Assembly: GCA_964058805.1 (NCBI GenBank)
Contig: CAXKVV010002171.1
Location: 186,001 to 250,000 of the forward strand
DNA: 64,000 bases
Reading direction: 5' to 3'
Origin: Schoenoplectus triqueter
Lineage: Eukaryota > Streptophyta > Magnoliopsida > Poales > Cyperaceae
Shown: piece by piece, positions 49,101 to 62,142 of the stretch
Layout: the number at the start of each line of letters is the position of its first letter
How positions within the stretch are numbered: the first letter of the stretch is position 1
Program-made: the position numbers and the translations under genes
Notes under the pieces: model-generated
Told to the model about the DNA's origin: nothing
The model's database searches: none
Seen by the model: only the letters and a program-made list of their open reading frames with translations

Positions 49101-52100
49101 GAAATCGAGTCCGGGGCGCGGAAAACGTGAAAACGGGGCCCGACGCCCTCGGTACCGTCGAAAACGAGTCCGAGAGCGCAAAACATGAAAACGGGTCTCG
49201 ACGCCATCGGTACCGTCGAAAATGAGTCGGGGCGCGCAAAACGTGAAAACGGGACCCGACGCCCTCGGCACCACCGAAAACGAGTTCGAGCGCCCAAATT
49301 AAGAAAACGAGACCCGACGCACTTGGTACCTTCGAAATCGAGTCCGGGCACGCAAAACATGAAAACGGGACCCGACTCCCTCGGAACCGCCGAAAACGAG
49401 TCCAGGCGCGCAAAACATTAAAATGCGACCCGTCGCCCTCTGTACCTCCAAAAATGAGTCTGGGCGCGCAAAACATGAAAACGGGACCCGACGCCCTCGG
49501 TACCGCCGAAAACGAGTCTGGGAGCACAAAACAAGAAAACGGGTCCCGACGCCTTCGGTACCGTCGAAAATGAGTCGGGGAGCGCAAAACATGAAAACGG
49601 GACCCGACGGCCTCGGTACCGCCAAAAACGAGACTGGGAGCGCAAAACATGAAAACGGGACCCGACGCCCTCGGTACCGCCGAAACCGAGTCCGGGAGCG
49701 CAAAACTTGAAAACGGGACCCGACGCCCTCGGTACCGCCGAAAACGATTCCGGGAGCGCAAAACATGAAAACGGGACCCGACATCCTCGGTACCGCCGAA
49801 ACCGAGTTCGGGCGCGCAAAACATGAAAACGGGACCGGACGCCCTCGGTACTGCAGAAATCGAGTCCGAGAGCGCAAAACATGAAAACGGGTTCCGACGC
49901 CGTCAGTACCGCCGAAAACGAGTCAGGGAGCGCAAAATAAGAAAACGGGATCCGACGCCCTCGGTACCGCCGAAACCGAGTCCGGGCGCGTAAAACATGA
50001 AAACGGGTCCGGACTCCCTCGGTACCGCCGAAACAGGGTCCGGGCGCGCAAAAACATGAAAACGGGTCCCGACGCCCTCGGTACCGCCGAAACCTAGTCC
50101 GGGCGCGCAAAACGTGAAAACGGGACGCGACGCCCTCGGTACCGCCGAAAATGAGTTCGAGCGCCCAAATTAAGAAAACGAGACCCGACGCACTCGGTAC
50201 CTTCGAAATCGAGTCCGGGCAGGCAAAACATGAAAACATGACACGACGCCCTCGGCACCGCCGAAAACGAGTCCGGGCGCGCAAAACATGAAAATGGGAC
50301 CCGTCGCCCTCTGTACCTCCAAAAATGAGTCCGGGCGCCCAAAACATGGAAACAGGACCCGACAGCCTCGGCGCCGCCGAAAATGAGTCCGAGAGCGCAA
50401 AACATGAAAACGGGTCCTGACGCCATCGGTACCACCGAAACCGGGTCCGGGCGCGCAAAACATGAAAACAGGTCCCGACGCCCTCGTTACCGCCGAAACC
50501 GAGTCCGGGAGCGCAAAACATGAAAACGCGACCCGACGCCCTCGGCGCCGCCGAAACCGAGTCCGGGAGCGCAAAAAAAGAAAACGGGACCCGACGCCAT
50601 TGGTACCGTCGAAAATGAGTCGGGGAGCGCAAAACATGAAAACGGGACAGGACGCCCTCGGTACCGCCGAAACCGAGTCCGGGAGCGCAAAACATGAAAA
50701 CGGGTCCCGACGCCATCGGTACCGCCGAAAAAGAGTTCGGGAGCGCAAAACATGAAAACGGACCTGACGCCCTCGGTACCGCCGAAACCGAGTCCGGGCG
50801 CGCAAAACATGAAAACGGGACACGACTCCCTCGGTACCGCCGAAATCGAGTCCGAAGCGCGCAAAACGTGAAAACGAGACCCGACGCCCTCGGTACCGCC
50901 GAAAACGAGTCCGAGAGCGCAAAACATGAAAACGGGTCTCGACGCCATCGGTACCGTCGAAAATGAGTCGGGGCGCGCAAAACGTGAAAACGGGACCCGA
51001 CGCCCTCGGTACCACCGAAAATGAGTTTGAGCGCCCAAATTAAGAAAACGAGACCCGACGCACTTGGTACCTTCGAAATCGAGTCCGGGCACGCAAAACA
51101 TGAAATCGGGACCCGACGCCCTCGGAACCGCCGAAAAAGAGTCCGGGCGCGCAAAACATTAAAAGGGGACCCGTCGCCCTCTGTACCTCAAAAAATGAGT
51201 CTGGGCGCGCAAAACACGAAAACGGGACCCGACGCCCTCGGTACCGCCGAAACCGAGTCCGAGAGCGCAAAACATGAAATTGGGAACCGACTCCCTCGGT
51301 ACCGCCGAAAATGAGTCCTGGAGCGCAAAACATGAAAACGGGACCCGACGCCCTCGGTACTGCCGAAACCGAGTCCGAGAGCGCAAAACATGAAAACGGG
51401 TAACGACGCCATCGGTACCGCCGAAAACGAGTCCGGGAGCGCACAACATCAAAACGGGACCCGACGCCCTCGGTACCGCCGAAAATGAGTCCGGGAGCGC
51501 AAAACATGAAAACAGGACCCGACGCCCTCGGTACGGCCGAAACCGAGTCCGGGAGCGAAAAACATGGAAACGGGACCCGACGCCCTCGGTACGGCCGAAA
51601 CAGGGTCCGGGCGCCCAAAACATGAAAACGGGACCCGACGCTCTCGGTACCGCCGAAACAGGGTCCGGGCGCCCAAAACATAAAAACGGGACCCGACGCC
51701 CTCGGTACTGCCGAAACCGAGTCCGAGAGCGCAAAACATGAAAACGGGTAACGACGCCATCGGTACCGCCGAAAATGAGTCCGGGAGCGCACAACATCAA
51801 AACGGGACCCGACGCCCTCGGTACCGCCGAAAACGAGTCCGGGAGCGCAAAACATGAAAACGGGACCCGACGCCCTCGGTACGGCCGAAACCGAGTCCGG
51901 GCGCGCAAAACGTGAAAACGGGACCCGACGCCCTCGGTACCGCCGAAAATGAGTTCGAGCGCCCAAATTAAGAAAACGAGACCCGACGCACTCGGTACCT
52001 TCGAAATCGAGACCGGGCACGCAAAACATGAAAACGGGACACGACGCCCTCGGTACCGCCGAAAACGAGTCCGGGCGCGCAAAACATGAAAATGGGACCC

Positions 52101-52248
52101 GTCGCCCTCTGTACCTCCAAAAATGAGTCCGGGAGCGCAAAACATGAAAACGGGACCCGACGCTCTCGGTACCGCCGAAACCGAGTCCGGGCGCGCAAAA
52201 CATGAAAACGGGACACGACTCCCTCGGTACCGCCGAAATCGAGTCCGG
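49101..52248. repeat. About 3.1-kb block, copy 1 (recurs at offset 6,926)
   Basis: Markers at 49,298, 50,169, 51,039, 51,967 and 52,431 have spacings 871, 870, 928 and 464. The second set, at 56,224, 57,095, 57,965, 58,893 and 59,358, has spacings 871, 870, 928 and 465. Shared oddities include a five-A tract GCAAAAACATG (50,051 and 56,977), GACGGCCTCGG, and the 59-bp monomer GTCCGAAGCGCGC (50,852 and 57,778). Direct match ends near 52,248. The fifth marker is ACTAAG in this copy but ATTAAG in the other, so the sequences differ beyond that edge even though the spacing agrees. Confidence 0.88.
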
Positions 52249-52839
52249 GCGCGTAAAACATGAAAACGGGTCCCGACTCCCTCGGTACCGCCGAAACCGA
52301 GTCCGGGCGCGCAAAACATGAAAATGGGTCCCGACGCCCTCGGTACCTGCGAAACCGAGTCCGGGCGCGCAAAACGTGAAAACGGGACCCGACGCCCTCG
52401 GTACCGCCGAAAATGAGTTCGAGCGCCCAAACTAAGAAAACGAGACCCGACGCACTCGGTACCTTCGAAATCGAGACCGGGCACGCAAAACATGAAAACG
52501 GGACACGACGCCCTCGGTACCGCCGAAAACGAGTCCGAGCGCGCAAAACATGAAAATGGGACCCGTCGCCCTCTGTACCTCCGAAACCGAGTCCGGGCGC
52601 GCAAAACATGAAGATGGGACCCGACGCTCTCGGTACCGCCGAAACCGAGTCCGAGCGCGCAAAACATGAAAACGGGTCTCGACGCCATCGGTACCGCCGA
52701 AAATGTGTCCGGGGGCACAAGACATGAAAACGGGACCCGACTTCCTCGGTACTGCCGAAAACAAGTCCGGGAGGGCAAAACATGAAAACGGGACCCGACG
52801 CCCTCAGTACCGCCGAAAACATGTCCGGGAGCGCAAAAC
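52249..52839. repeat. Short ACTAAG-family insert
   Basis: This holds an isolated ACTAAG marker (52,431), GAAGATGGGACC, GTCCGGGGGCACAAGACATG and GAAAACAAG monomers. These belong to the family that dominates 24.8-47.4 kb, here placed between segments of the other family. It is the start of the 52.8-55.8 kb tandem pair. Confidence 0.78.
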
Positions 52840-54300
52840 ACGAAAACGGGACCTGACGCCCTCGGTACCACCGAAAACAAGTCCGGGAGCGCAAAACATG
52901 AAAACGGGACCCGACGCCCTCGGTACCGCCGAAAACGATTCCGGGAGCGCAAAACATGAAAACGGGACCCGACGCTCTCGGTACCGCCGAAACCGAGTCC
53001 GGGCGCGAAAAACATGAAAACGGGTCCCGACGCTCTCGGTACCGCCGAAACCGAGTCCGGGCGTGCAAAACATGAAGAAAAACTTGAAAACGGGTCCCGA
53101 CGCCCTCGGTACCGCCGAAAACGATTCCGGGGGCACAAGACATGAAAACGGGACCCGACTTCCTCGGTACCGCCGAAAACAAGTCCGGGAGCGCAAAACA
53201 TGAAATTGGGTACCGACTCCCTCGGTACCGCCGAAAATGAGTCCTGGAGCGCAAAACTTGAAGACGGGACCTGACGCCCTCGGTACTGCCGAAACCGAGT
53301 CCGAGAGCGCAAAACATGAAAACGGGTAACGACGCCATCGGTACCGCCGAAAACGAGTCTGGGAGCGCACAACATCAAAACGGGACCCGACGCCCACGGT
53401 ACCGCCGAAAACGAGTCCGGGAGCGCAAAACATGAAAACAGGACCCGACGCCCTCGGTACGGCCGAAACCGAGTGCGGGAGCGAAAAACATGAAAACGGG
53501 ACCCGACGCCCTCGGTACGGCCGAAAACGAGTCCGAGAGCGCAAAACATGAAAACGGGTCCCGACGCCATCGGTACCGCCGAAAACGAGTCCGGGAGCGC
53601 AAAACATGAAAACGGACCCTACGCCCTCAGTACCGCCGAAACCGAGTCCGGGCGCGCAAAACATGAAAACGGGACACGACTCCCTCGGTACCGCCGACAC
53701 CGAGTTCAAGCGCGCAAAACATGACAACGGGACCTGACGCCCTCGGTACCGCCGAAATCGAGTATGAGAGCGCACAACATGAAAACGGGTCGCGACGCCA
53801 TTGGTACCGCCGAAAACGAGTCAGGGAGCGCAAAACATGAAAACGGGACCCGACGCCCTCGGTACCACCCAAAACGAGTCCGGGAGCGCAAAACATGAAA
53901 ACGGGACATGACTCCCTCGGTACCACCGAAACCGGGTCCGGGCGCGCAAAACATGAAAACGGGTCCCGACGCCCTCGGTACCGGCGAAACCAAGTCCGGG
54001 CGCGCAAAACATGAAAACGAGACCCGACGCCCTCGGCGCCGTCGAAAACGAGTCCGCGAGCGCAAAACATGAAAACGGGTCTCGACGCCATCGGTACCGC
54101 CGAAAACGTGTCAGGGAGCACAAAACATGAAAACGGGACCCGACGCCCTCGGTACCGCCGAAAACAAGTCCAGGAGCGCAAAGCATGAAAACGGGTCCCG
54201 ACGCCCTCGGTACCGCCGAAAACAAGTCCGGGAGCGCAAAACATGAAAACGGGACCCGACGTCCTCGGTACGGCCGAAACCGAGTCCGGGAGCGCAAAAC
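52840..54300. repeat. Tandem pair, copy 1 (1,461 bp, one monomer deleted)
   Basis: This matches 54,301-55,819 at offset 1,461 up to about 53,890 and at offset 1,519 afterwards, the difference being one 58-bp monomer missing here. Shared private states prove common origin: GCGACACCGAGTTCAAGCGCG-like changes (CCGACACCG and GTTCAAGCG, about 53,695 and 55,156) and AACTTGAAAAC beside the 12-bp insertion. Confidence 0.87.
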
Positions 54301-55819
54301 ATGAAAACGGGACCCGATGCCCTCGGTACCACCGAAAACAAGTCCGGGAGCGCAAAACATGAAAACGGGACCCGACGCCCTCGGTACCGCCGAAAACGAT
54401 TCCGGGAGCGCAAAACATGAAAACGGGACCCGACGCTCTCGGTACCGCCGAAACCGAGTCCAGGCGCGCAAAACATGAAAACGGGTCACGACGCCCTCGG
54501 TACCGCCGAAACCGAGTCCGGGCGCGCAAAACATGAAGAAAAACTTGAAAACGGGTCCCGACGACCTCGGTACCGCCGAAAACGATTCCGGGGGCACAAG
54601 ACATGAAAACGGGACCCGACTTCCTCGGTACCGCCGAAAACAAGTCCGGGAGCGCAAAACATGAAATTGGGTACCGACTCCCTCGGTACCGCCGAAAATG
54701 AGTCCTGGAGCGCAAAACTTGAAAACGGGACCTGACGCCCTCGGTACTGCCGAAACCGATTCCGAGAGCGCAAAACATGAAAACGGGTAACGACGCCATC
54801 GGTACCGCCGAAAACGAGTCCGGGAGCGCACAACATCAAAACGGGACCCGACGCCCACGGTACCGCCGAAAACGAGTCCGGGAGCGCAAAACATGAAAAC
54901 AGGACCCGACGCCCTCGGTACGGCCGAAACCGAGTGCGGGAGCGAAAAACATGAAAACGGGACCCGACGCCCTCGGTACGGCCGAAAACGAGTCCGAGAG
55001 CGCAAAACATGAAAACGGGTCCCGACGCCATCGGTACCGCCGAAAACGAGTCCGGGAGCGCAAAACATGAAAACGGACCCTACGCCCTCAGTACCGCCGA
55101 AACCGAGTCCGGGCGCGCAAAACATGAAAACGGGACACGACTCCCTCGGTACCGCCGACACCGAGTTCAAGCGCGCAAAACATGACAACGGGACCTGACG
55201 CCCTCGGTACCGCCGAAATCGAGTATGAGAGCGCACAACATGAAAACGGGTCCCGACGCCATCGGTACCGCCGAAAACGAGTCAGGGAGCGCAAAACATG
55301 AAAACGGGACCCGACGCCCTCGGTACCACCCAAAACGAGTCCTGGAGCGCAAAACATGAAAACGGGACCCGACGCTCTCGGTACCGCCGAAACCGAGTCC
55401 GGGCGCGCAAAACATGAAAACGGGACATGACTCCCTCGGTACCACCGAAACCGGGTCCGGGCACGCAAAACATGAAAACGGGTCCCGACGCCCTCGGTAC
55501 CGGCGAAACCGAGTCCGGGCGCGCAAAACATGAAAACGAGACCCGACGCCCTCGGCGCCGTCGAAAATGAGTCCGCGAGCGCAAAACATGAAAACGGGTC
55601 TCGACGCCATCGGTACCGCCGAAAACGTGTCAGGGAGCACAAAACATGAAAACGGGACCCGACGCCCTCGGTACCGCCGAAAACAAGTCCGGGAGGGCAA
55701 AGCATGAAAACAGGTCCCGACGCCCTCGGTACCGCCGAAAACAAGTCCGGGAGCGCAAAACATGAAAACGGGACCCGACGTCCTCGGTACGGCCGAAACC
55801 GAGTCCGGGAGCGCAAAAC
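54301..55819. repeat. Tandem pair, copy 2 (1,519 bp)
   Basis: This is the fuller copy of 52,840-54,300. It carries the 12-bp insertion at 54,535-54,546, CCCACGGTACC, GGACCCTACG, CCGACACCG with GTTCAAGCG, GAGTATGAGAGC and GGGACATGACTCCC. The right edge is near 55,819, where it turns into GCCATCGGTACCGTCG. Confidence 0.87.
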
Positions 55820-58800
55820 ATGAAAACGGGACCCGACGCCATCGGTACCGTCGAAAATGAGTCGGGGAGCGCAAAACATGAAAACGGGACCGGACGCCCT
55901 CGGTACCGCCGAAACCGAGTCCGGGAGCGCAAAACATGAAAACGGGTCCCGACGCCCTCGGTACCGCCGAAAAAGAGTCCGGGCGCGCAAAACATGAAAA
56001 CGGGACACGACTCCCTCGGTAGCGCCGAAATCTAGTCCGGGGCGCGGAAAACGTGAAAACGGGGCCCGACGCCCTCGGTACCGCCGAAAACGAGTCCGAG
56101 AGCGCAAAACATGAAAACGGGTCTCGACGCCATCCGTACCGTCGAAAATGAGTCGGGGCGCGCAAAACGTGAAAACGGGACCCGACGCCCTCGGTACCAC
56201 CGAAAACGAGTTCGAGCGCCCAAATTAAGAAAACGAGACCCGACGCACTTGGTACCTTCGAAATCGAGTCCGGGCACGCAAAACATGAAAACGGGACCCG
56301 ACGCCCTCGGAACCGCCGAAAACGAGTCCGGGCGCGCAAAACATTAAAATGCGAATCGTCGCCCTCTGTACCTCCAAAAATGAGTCTGGGCACGCAAAAC
56401 ATGAAAACGGGACCCGACGCCCTCGGTACCGCCGGAAACGAGTCTGGGAGCGCAAAACAAGAAAACGGGTCTCGACGCCCTCGGTACCGTCGAAAATGAG
56501 TCGGGGAGCGCAAAACATGAAAACGGGACCCGACGGCCTCGGTACCGCCAAAAACGAGTCGTGGAGCGCAAAACATGAAAACGGGACCCGACGCCCTCGG
56601 TACCGCCGAAACCGAGTCCGGGAGCGCAAAACTTGAAAACGGGACCCGACGCCCTCGGTACCGCCGAAAACGATTCCGGGAGCGCAAAACATGAAAACGG
56701 GACCCGACGCCCTCGGTACCGCCGAAACCGAGTTCGGGCGCGCAAAACATGAAAACGGGACCGGACGCCCTCGGTACTGCCGAAATCGAGTCCGAGAGCG
56801 CAAAACATGAAAACGGGTCCCGACGCCGTCAGTACCGCCGAAAACGAGTCAGGGAGCGCAAAATAAGAAAACGGGACCCGACGCCCTCGGTACCGCCGAA
56901 ACCGAGTCCGGGCGCGTAAAACATGAAAACGGGTCCCGACTCCCAAGGTACCGCCGAAACAGGGTCCGGGCACGCAAAAACATGAAAACGGGTCCCGATG
57001 CCCTCGGTACCGCCGAAACCGAGTCCGGGCGCGCAAAACGTGAAAACGGGACCCGACGCCCTCGGTACCGCCGAAAATGAGTTCAAGCGCCCAAATTAAG
57101 AAAACGAGACCCGACGCACTCGGTACCTTCGAAATCGAGTCCGGGCACGCAAAACATGAAAACAGGACACGACGCCCTCGGTACCGCCGAAAACGAGTCC
57201 GGGCGCGCAAAACATGAAAATGGGACCCGTCGCCCTCTGTACCTCCAAAAATGAGTCCGGGCGCCCAAAACATGGAAACAGGACCCGACAGCCTCGGCGC
57301 CGCCGAAAACGAGTCCGAGAGCGCAAAACATGAAAACGGGTCCTGACGCCATCGGTACCACCGAAACCGGGTCCGGGCGCGCAAAACATGAAAACAGGTC
57401 CCGACGCCCTCGTTACCGCCGAAACCGAGTCCGGGCGCGCAAAACATGAAAACGCGACCCGACGCCCTCGGCGCCGCCGAAACCGAGTCCGGGAGCGCAA
57501 AACAAGAAAACGGGACCCGACGCCATTGGTACCGTCGAAAATGAGTCGGGGAGCGCAAAACATGAAAACGGGACCGGACGCCCTCGGTACCGCCGAAACC
57601 GAGTCCGGGAGCGCAAAACATGAAAACGGGTCCCGACGCCCTCGGTACCGCCGAAAAAGAGTCCGGGAGCGCAAAACATGAAAACGGACCCGACGCCCTC
57701 GGTACCGCCGAAACCGAGTCCGGGCGCGCAAAACATGAAAACGGGACACGACTCCCTCGGTACCGCCGAAATCTAGTCCGAAGCGCGCAAAATGTGAAAA
57801 CGAGACCCGACGCCCTCGGTACCGCCGAAAACGAGTCCGAGAGCGCAAAAAAAGAAAACGGGTCTCGACGCCATCGGTACCGTCGAAAATGAGTCGGGGC
57901 ACGCAAAACGTGAAAACGGGACCCGACGCCCTCTGTACCACCGAAAACGAGTTCGAGCGCCCAAATTAAGAAAACGAGACCCGACGCACTTGGTACCTTC
58001 GAAATCGAGTCCGGGCACGCAAAACATGTAAACGGGACCCGACGCCCTCGGAACCGCCGAAAACGAGTCCGGGCGCGCAAAACATTAAAATGGGACCCGT
58101 CGCCCTCTGTACCTCCAAAAATGAGTCTGGGCGCGCAAAACACGAAAAAGGGACCCGACGCCCTCGGTACCGCCGAAACAGAGTCCGAGAGCGCAAAACA
58201 TGAAATTGGGTACCGACTCCCTCGGTACCGCCGAAAATGAGTCCTGGAGCGCAAAACATGAAAACGGGACCCGACGCCCTCGGTACTGCCGAAACCGAGT
58301 CCGAGAGCGCAAAACATGAAAACGGGTAACGACGCCATCGGTACCGCCGAAAACGAGTCCGGGAGCGCACAACATCAAAACGGGACCCGACGCCCTCGGT
58401 ACCGCCGAAAACGAGTCCGGGAGCGCAAAACATGAAAACAGGACCCGACGCCCTCGGTACGGCCGAAACCGAGTCCGGGAGCGAAAAACATGAAAACGGG
58501 ACCCGACGCCCTCGGTACGGCCGAAACAGGGTCCGGGCGCCCAAAACATGAAAACGGGACCCGACGCTCTCGGTACCGCCGAAACAGGGTCCGGGCGCCC
58601 AAAACATAAAAACGGGACCCGACGCCCTCGGTACTGCCGAAACCGAGTCCGAGAGCGCAAAACATGAAAACGGGTAACGACGCCATCGGTACCGCCGAAA
58701 ACGAGTCCGGGAGCGCACAACATCAAAACGGGTCCCGACGCCCTCGGTACCGCCGAAAACGAGTCTGGGAGCGCAAAACATGAAAACGGGACCCGACGCC

Positions 58801-59174
58801 CTCGGTACGGCCGAAACCGAGTCCGGGCGCGCAAAACTTGAAAACGGGACCCGACGCCCTCGGTACCGCCGAAAATGAGTTCGAGCGCCCAAATTAAGAA
58901 AACGAGACCCGACGCACTCGGTACCTTCGAAATCGAGACCGGGCACGCAAAACATGAAAACGGGACACGACGCCCTCGGTACCGCCGAAAACGAGTCCGG
59001 GCGCGCAAAACATGAAAATGGGACCCGTCGCCCTCTGTACCTCCAAAAATGAGTCCGGGAGCGCAAAACATGAAAACGGGACCCGACGCTCTCGGTACCG
59101 CCGAAACCGAGTCCGGGCGCGCAAAACATGAAAACGGGACACGACTCCCTCGGTACCGCCGAAATCGAGTCCGG
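55820..59174. repeat. About 3.1-kb block, copy 2 (offset 6,926)
   Basis: From about 56,027 this is the partner of 49,101-52,248 with the same marker spacing. It carries its own changes, such as GATCTAGTCC twice (56,032 and 57,773), ATGCGAATCG at 56,350 and TCCCAAGGTACC at 56,941. It contains the CAACATC and GTAACGACGCC module at 58,200-58,730. The right edge at about 59,174 is where the two copies choose GGGGCGCGC and GGGCGCGT respectively. Confidence 0.87.
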
Positions 59175-62142
59175 GGCGCGCAAAACGTGAAAACGGGACC
59201 CGACGCCCTCGGTACCGCCGAAAACGAGTCCGAGAGCGCAAAACATGAAAACGGGTCTCGACGCCATCGGTACCGTCGAAAATGAGTCGGGGCGCGCAAA
59301 ACGTGAAAACGGGACCCGACGCCCTCGGTACCACCGAAAACGAGTTCGAGCGCCCAAATTAAGAAAACGAGACCCGACGCACTTGGTACCTTCGAAATCG
59401 AGTCCGGGCACGCAAAACATGAAAACGGGACCCGACGCCCTCGGAACCGCCGAAAACGAGTCCGGGCGCGCAAAACATTAAAATGGGACCCGTCGCCCTC
59501 TGTACCTCCAAAAATGAGTCTGGGCGCGCAAAACATGAAAACGGGACCCGACGCCCTCGGTACCGCCGAAAACGAGTCTGGGAGCGCAAAACAAGAAAAC
59601 GGGTCCCGACGCCCTCGGTACCGTCGAAAATGAGTCGGGGAGCGCAAAACATGAAAACGAGTCCCGACGCCATCGGTACCGCCGAAAATGAGTCCGGGAG
59701 CGCAACACATGAAAACGGGATCCGACGCCCTCGGTACCGCCGAAAACGAGTCCGGGAGCGCAAAACATGAAAACGGACCCGACGCCCTCGGTACCGCCGA
59801 AAACGAGTCCGAGAGCGCAAAACATGAAAACGGGTCCCGACGCCGTCAGTACCGCCGAAAACGAGTCAGGGAGCGCAAAATAAGAAAACGGGACCCGACG
59901 CCCTCGGTACCGCCGAAACCGAGTCCGGGCGCGTAAAACATGAAAACGGGTCCCGACTCCCAAGGTACCGCCGAAACAGGGTCCGGGCACGCAAAAACAT
60001 GAAAACGGGTCCCGATGCCCTCGGTACCGCCGAAACCGAGTCCGGGCGCGCAAAACGTGAAAACGGGACCCGACGCCCTCGGTACCGCCGAAAATGAGTT
60101 CGAGCGCCCAAATTAAGAAAACGAGACCCGACGCACTCGGTACCTTCGAAATCGAGTCCGAGCGCCCAAACTAAGAAAACGAGACCCGACGCACTCGGTA
60201 CCTTCGAAATCGAGACCGGGCACGCAAAACATGAAAACGGGACACGACGCCCTCGGTACCGCCGAAAACGAGTCCGGGCGCGCAAAACATGAAAATGGGA
60301 CCCGTCGCCCTCTGTACCTCCCAAAATGAGTCCGGGAGCGCAAAACATGAAAACGGGACCCGACGCTCTCGGTACCGCCAAACCGAGTCCGGGCGCGCAA
60401 AACATGAAAACGGGTCCCGACGCCCTCGGTACCGCCGAAACCGAGTCCGGGCGCGCAAAACATGAAGACGAGACCCGACGCCCTCGGCGCCGACGAAAAC
60501 GAGTCCGCGAGCGCAAAACATGAAAACGGGTCTCGACGCCATCGGTACCGCCGAAAACGTGTCCGGGGGCACAAGACATGAAAACTGGACCCGACTTCCC
60601 CGGTACCGCCGAAAACAAGTCCGGGAGCGCAAAACATGAAAACGAGACCCGACGCCCTCGGTACAGCCAAAAACATGTCCGGGAGCGTAAAACATGAAAA
60701 CGGGACCCGACGCCCTCGGTACCGCCGAAAACAAGTCCGGGAGCGCAAAACATGAAAACGGGACCCGACGCCCTCGGCACCGCCGAAAACGATTCCGGGA
60801 GCGCAAAACATGAAAACGGGACCCGACGCTCTCGGTACCGCCGAAACCGAGTCCGGGCGCGCAAAACATGAAAACGGGTCCCGACGCCCTCGGTACCGCC
60901 GAAAACGATTCCGGGAGCGCAAAACATGAAAACGGGACCCGACGCCCTCGGTACCGCCGAAAACGAGTTCGAGCGCCAAAATTAAGAAAACGAGACCCGA
61001 CGCACTTGGTACCTTCGAAATCGAGTCCGGGCACGCAAAACATGAAAACGGGACCCGACGCCCTCGGAACCGCCGAAAATGAGTCCGGGCGCGCAAAACA
61101 TGAAAATGCGACCCGTCGCCCTCTGTACCTCCAAAAATGAGTCTGGGCGCGCAAAACATGAAAACGGGACCCGACGCCCTCGGTACCGCCGAAAACGAGT
61201 CTGGGAGCGCAAAACAAGAAAACGGGTCCCGACGCCCTCGGTACCGTCGAAAATGAGTCGGCGAGCGCAAAACATGAAAACGGGACCCGACGGCCTCGGT
61301 ACCGCCCAAAACGAGTCGGGGAGCGCAAAACATGAAAACGGGACCCGACGCCCTCGGTACCGCCGAAACCGAGTCCGGGAGCGCAAAACTTGAAAACGGG
61401 ACCCGACGCCCTCGGTACCGCTGAAACCGAGTCCGGGCGCGCAAAACGTGATAACGGGACCCGACGCCCTCGGTACCGCCGAAAACGAGTTCGAGCGCCC
61501 AAATTAAGAAAACGAGACCCGACGCACTCGGTACCTTCGAAATCGAGTCCGGGCACGCAAAACATGAAAACAAGACACGACGCCCTCGGTACCGCCGAAA
61601 ACGAGTCCGGGCGCGCAAAACATGAAAATGGGACCCGTCGCCCTCTGTACCTCCAAAAATGAGTCCGGGCGCCCAAAACATGAAAACAGGACCCGACAGC
61701 CTCGGCGCCGCCGAAAACGAGTCCGAGATCGCAAAACATGAAAACGGGTCCTGACGCCATCGGTACCACCGAAACCGGGTCCGGGCGCGCAAAACATGAA
61801 AACAGGTCAAGACGCCCTCGTTACCGCCGAAACCGAGTCCGGGCGCGCAAAACATGAAAACGCGACCCGACGCCCTCGGCGGCGCCGAAACCGAGTCCGG
61901 GAGCGCAAAACAAGAAAATGGGACCCGACGCCATCGGTACCGTCGAAAATGAGTCGGGGAGCGCAAAACATGAAAACGGGACCGGACGCCCTCGGTACCG
62001 CCGAAACCGAGTCCGGGGAGCGCAAAACATGAAAACGGACCCGACGCCCTCGGTACCGCCGAAACCGAGTCCGGGCGCGCAAAACATGAAAACGGGACAC
62101 GACTCCCTCGGTACCGCCGAAATCGAGTCCGAAGCGCGCAAA
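59175..62142. repeat. Mosaic satellite segment with a family junction
   Basis: Markers lie at 59,358, 60,112, 60,170, 60,981 and 61,503. The segment 59,880-60,100 matches 56,865-57,085 at offset 3,017, including the private TCCCAAGGTACC. A GGATCC monomer at about 59,720 resembles the 1.9-kb unit. From 60,170 to about 60,850 it follows the ACTAAG family. From 61,380 it follows the 57-kb module with one monomer lost. No unique sequence is present. Confidence 0.8.
60112..60230. repeat. Junction: ATTAAG monomer followed directly by an ACTAAG monomer
   Basis: ATTAAG at 60,112 is followed exactly one monomer later by ACTAAG at 60,170. Both are followed by GAGACCCGACGCACTCGG and CCTTCGAAATCGAG. After the first, the end is GAGTCCGAGCG; after the second it is GAGACCGGGCAC. 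Elsewhere these markers lie hundreds of bases apart, so this is a one-monomer out-of-register join between the two families. Confidence 0.88.

Larger units (their letters stand above)
22782..54546. repeat. Range of the 12-bp insertion monomer (11 copies)
   Basis: A 12-bp insertion GAAGAAAAACAT after GCAAAACAT makes a 70-bp monomer. It starts at 22,782, 25,518, 28,485, 31,071, 35,136, 37,567, 42,907, 45,338, 47,783, 53,074 and 54,535. The last two share an extra change (AACTTG for AACATG). None is seen before 22.7 or after 54.6 kb. It looks like a small direct duplication of the A-rich CATGAA stretch that then spread by amplification of the surrounding higher-order unit, and it is a clean marker of that family. 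Confidence 0.92.
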
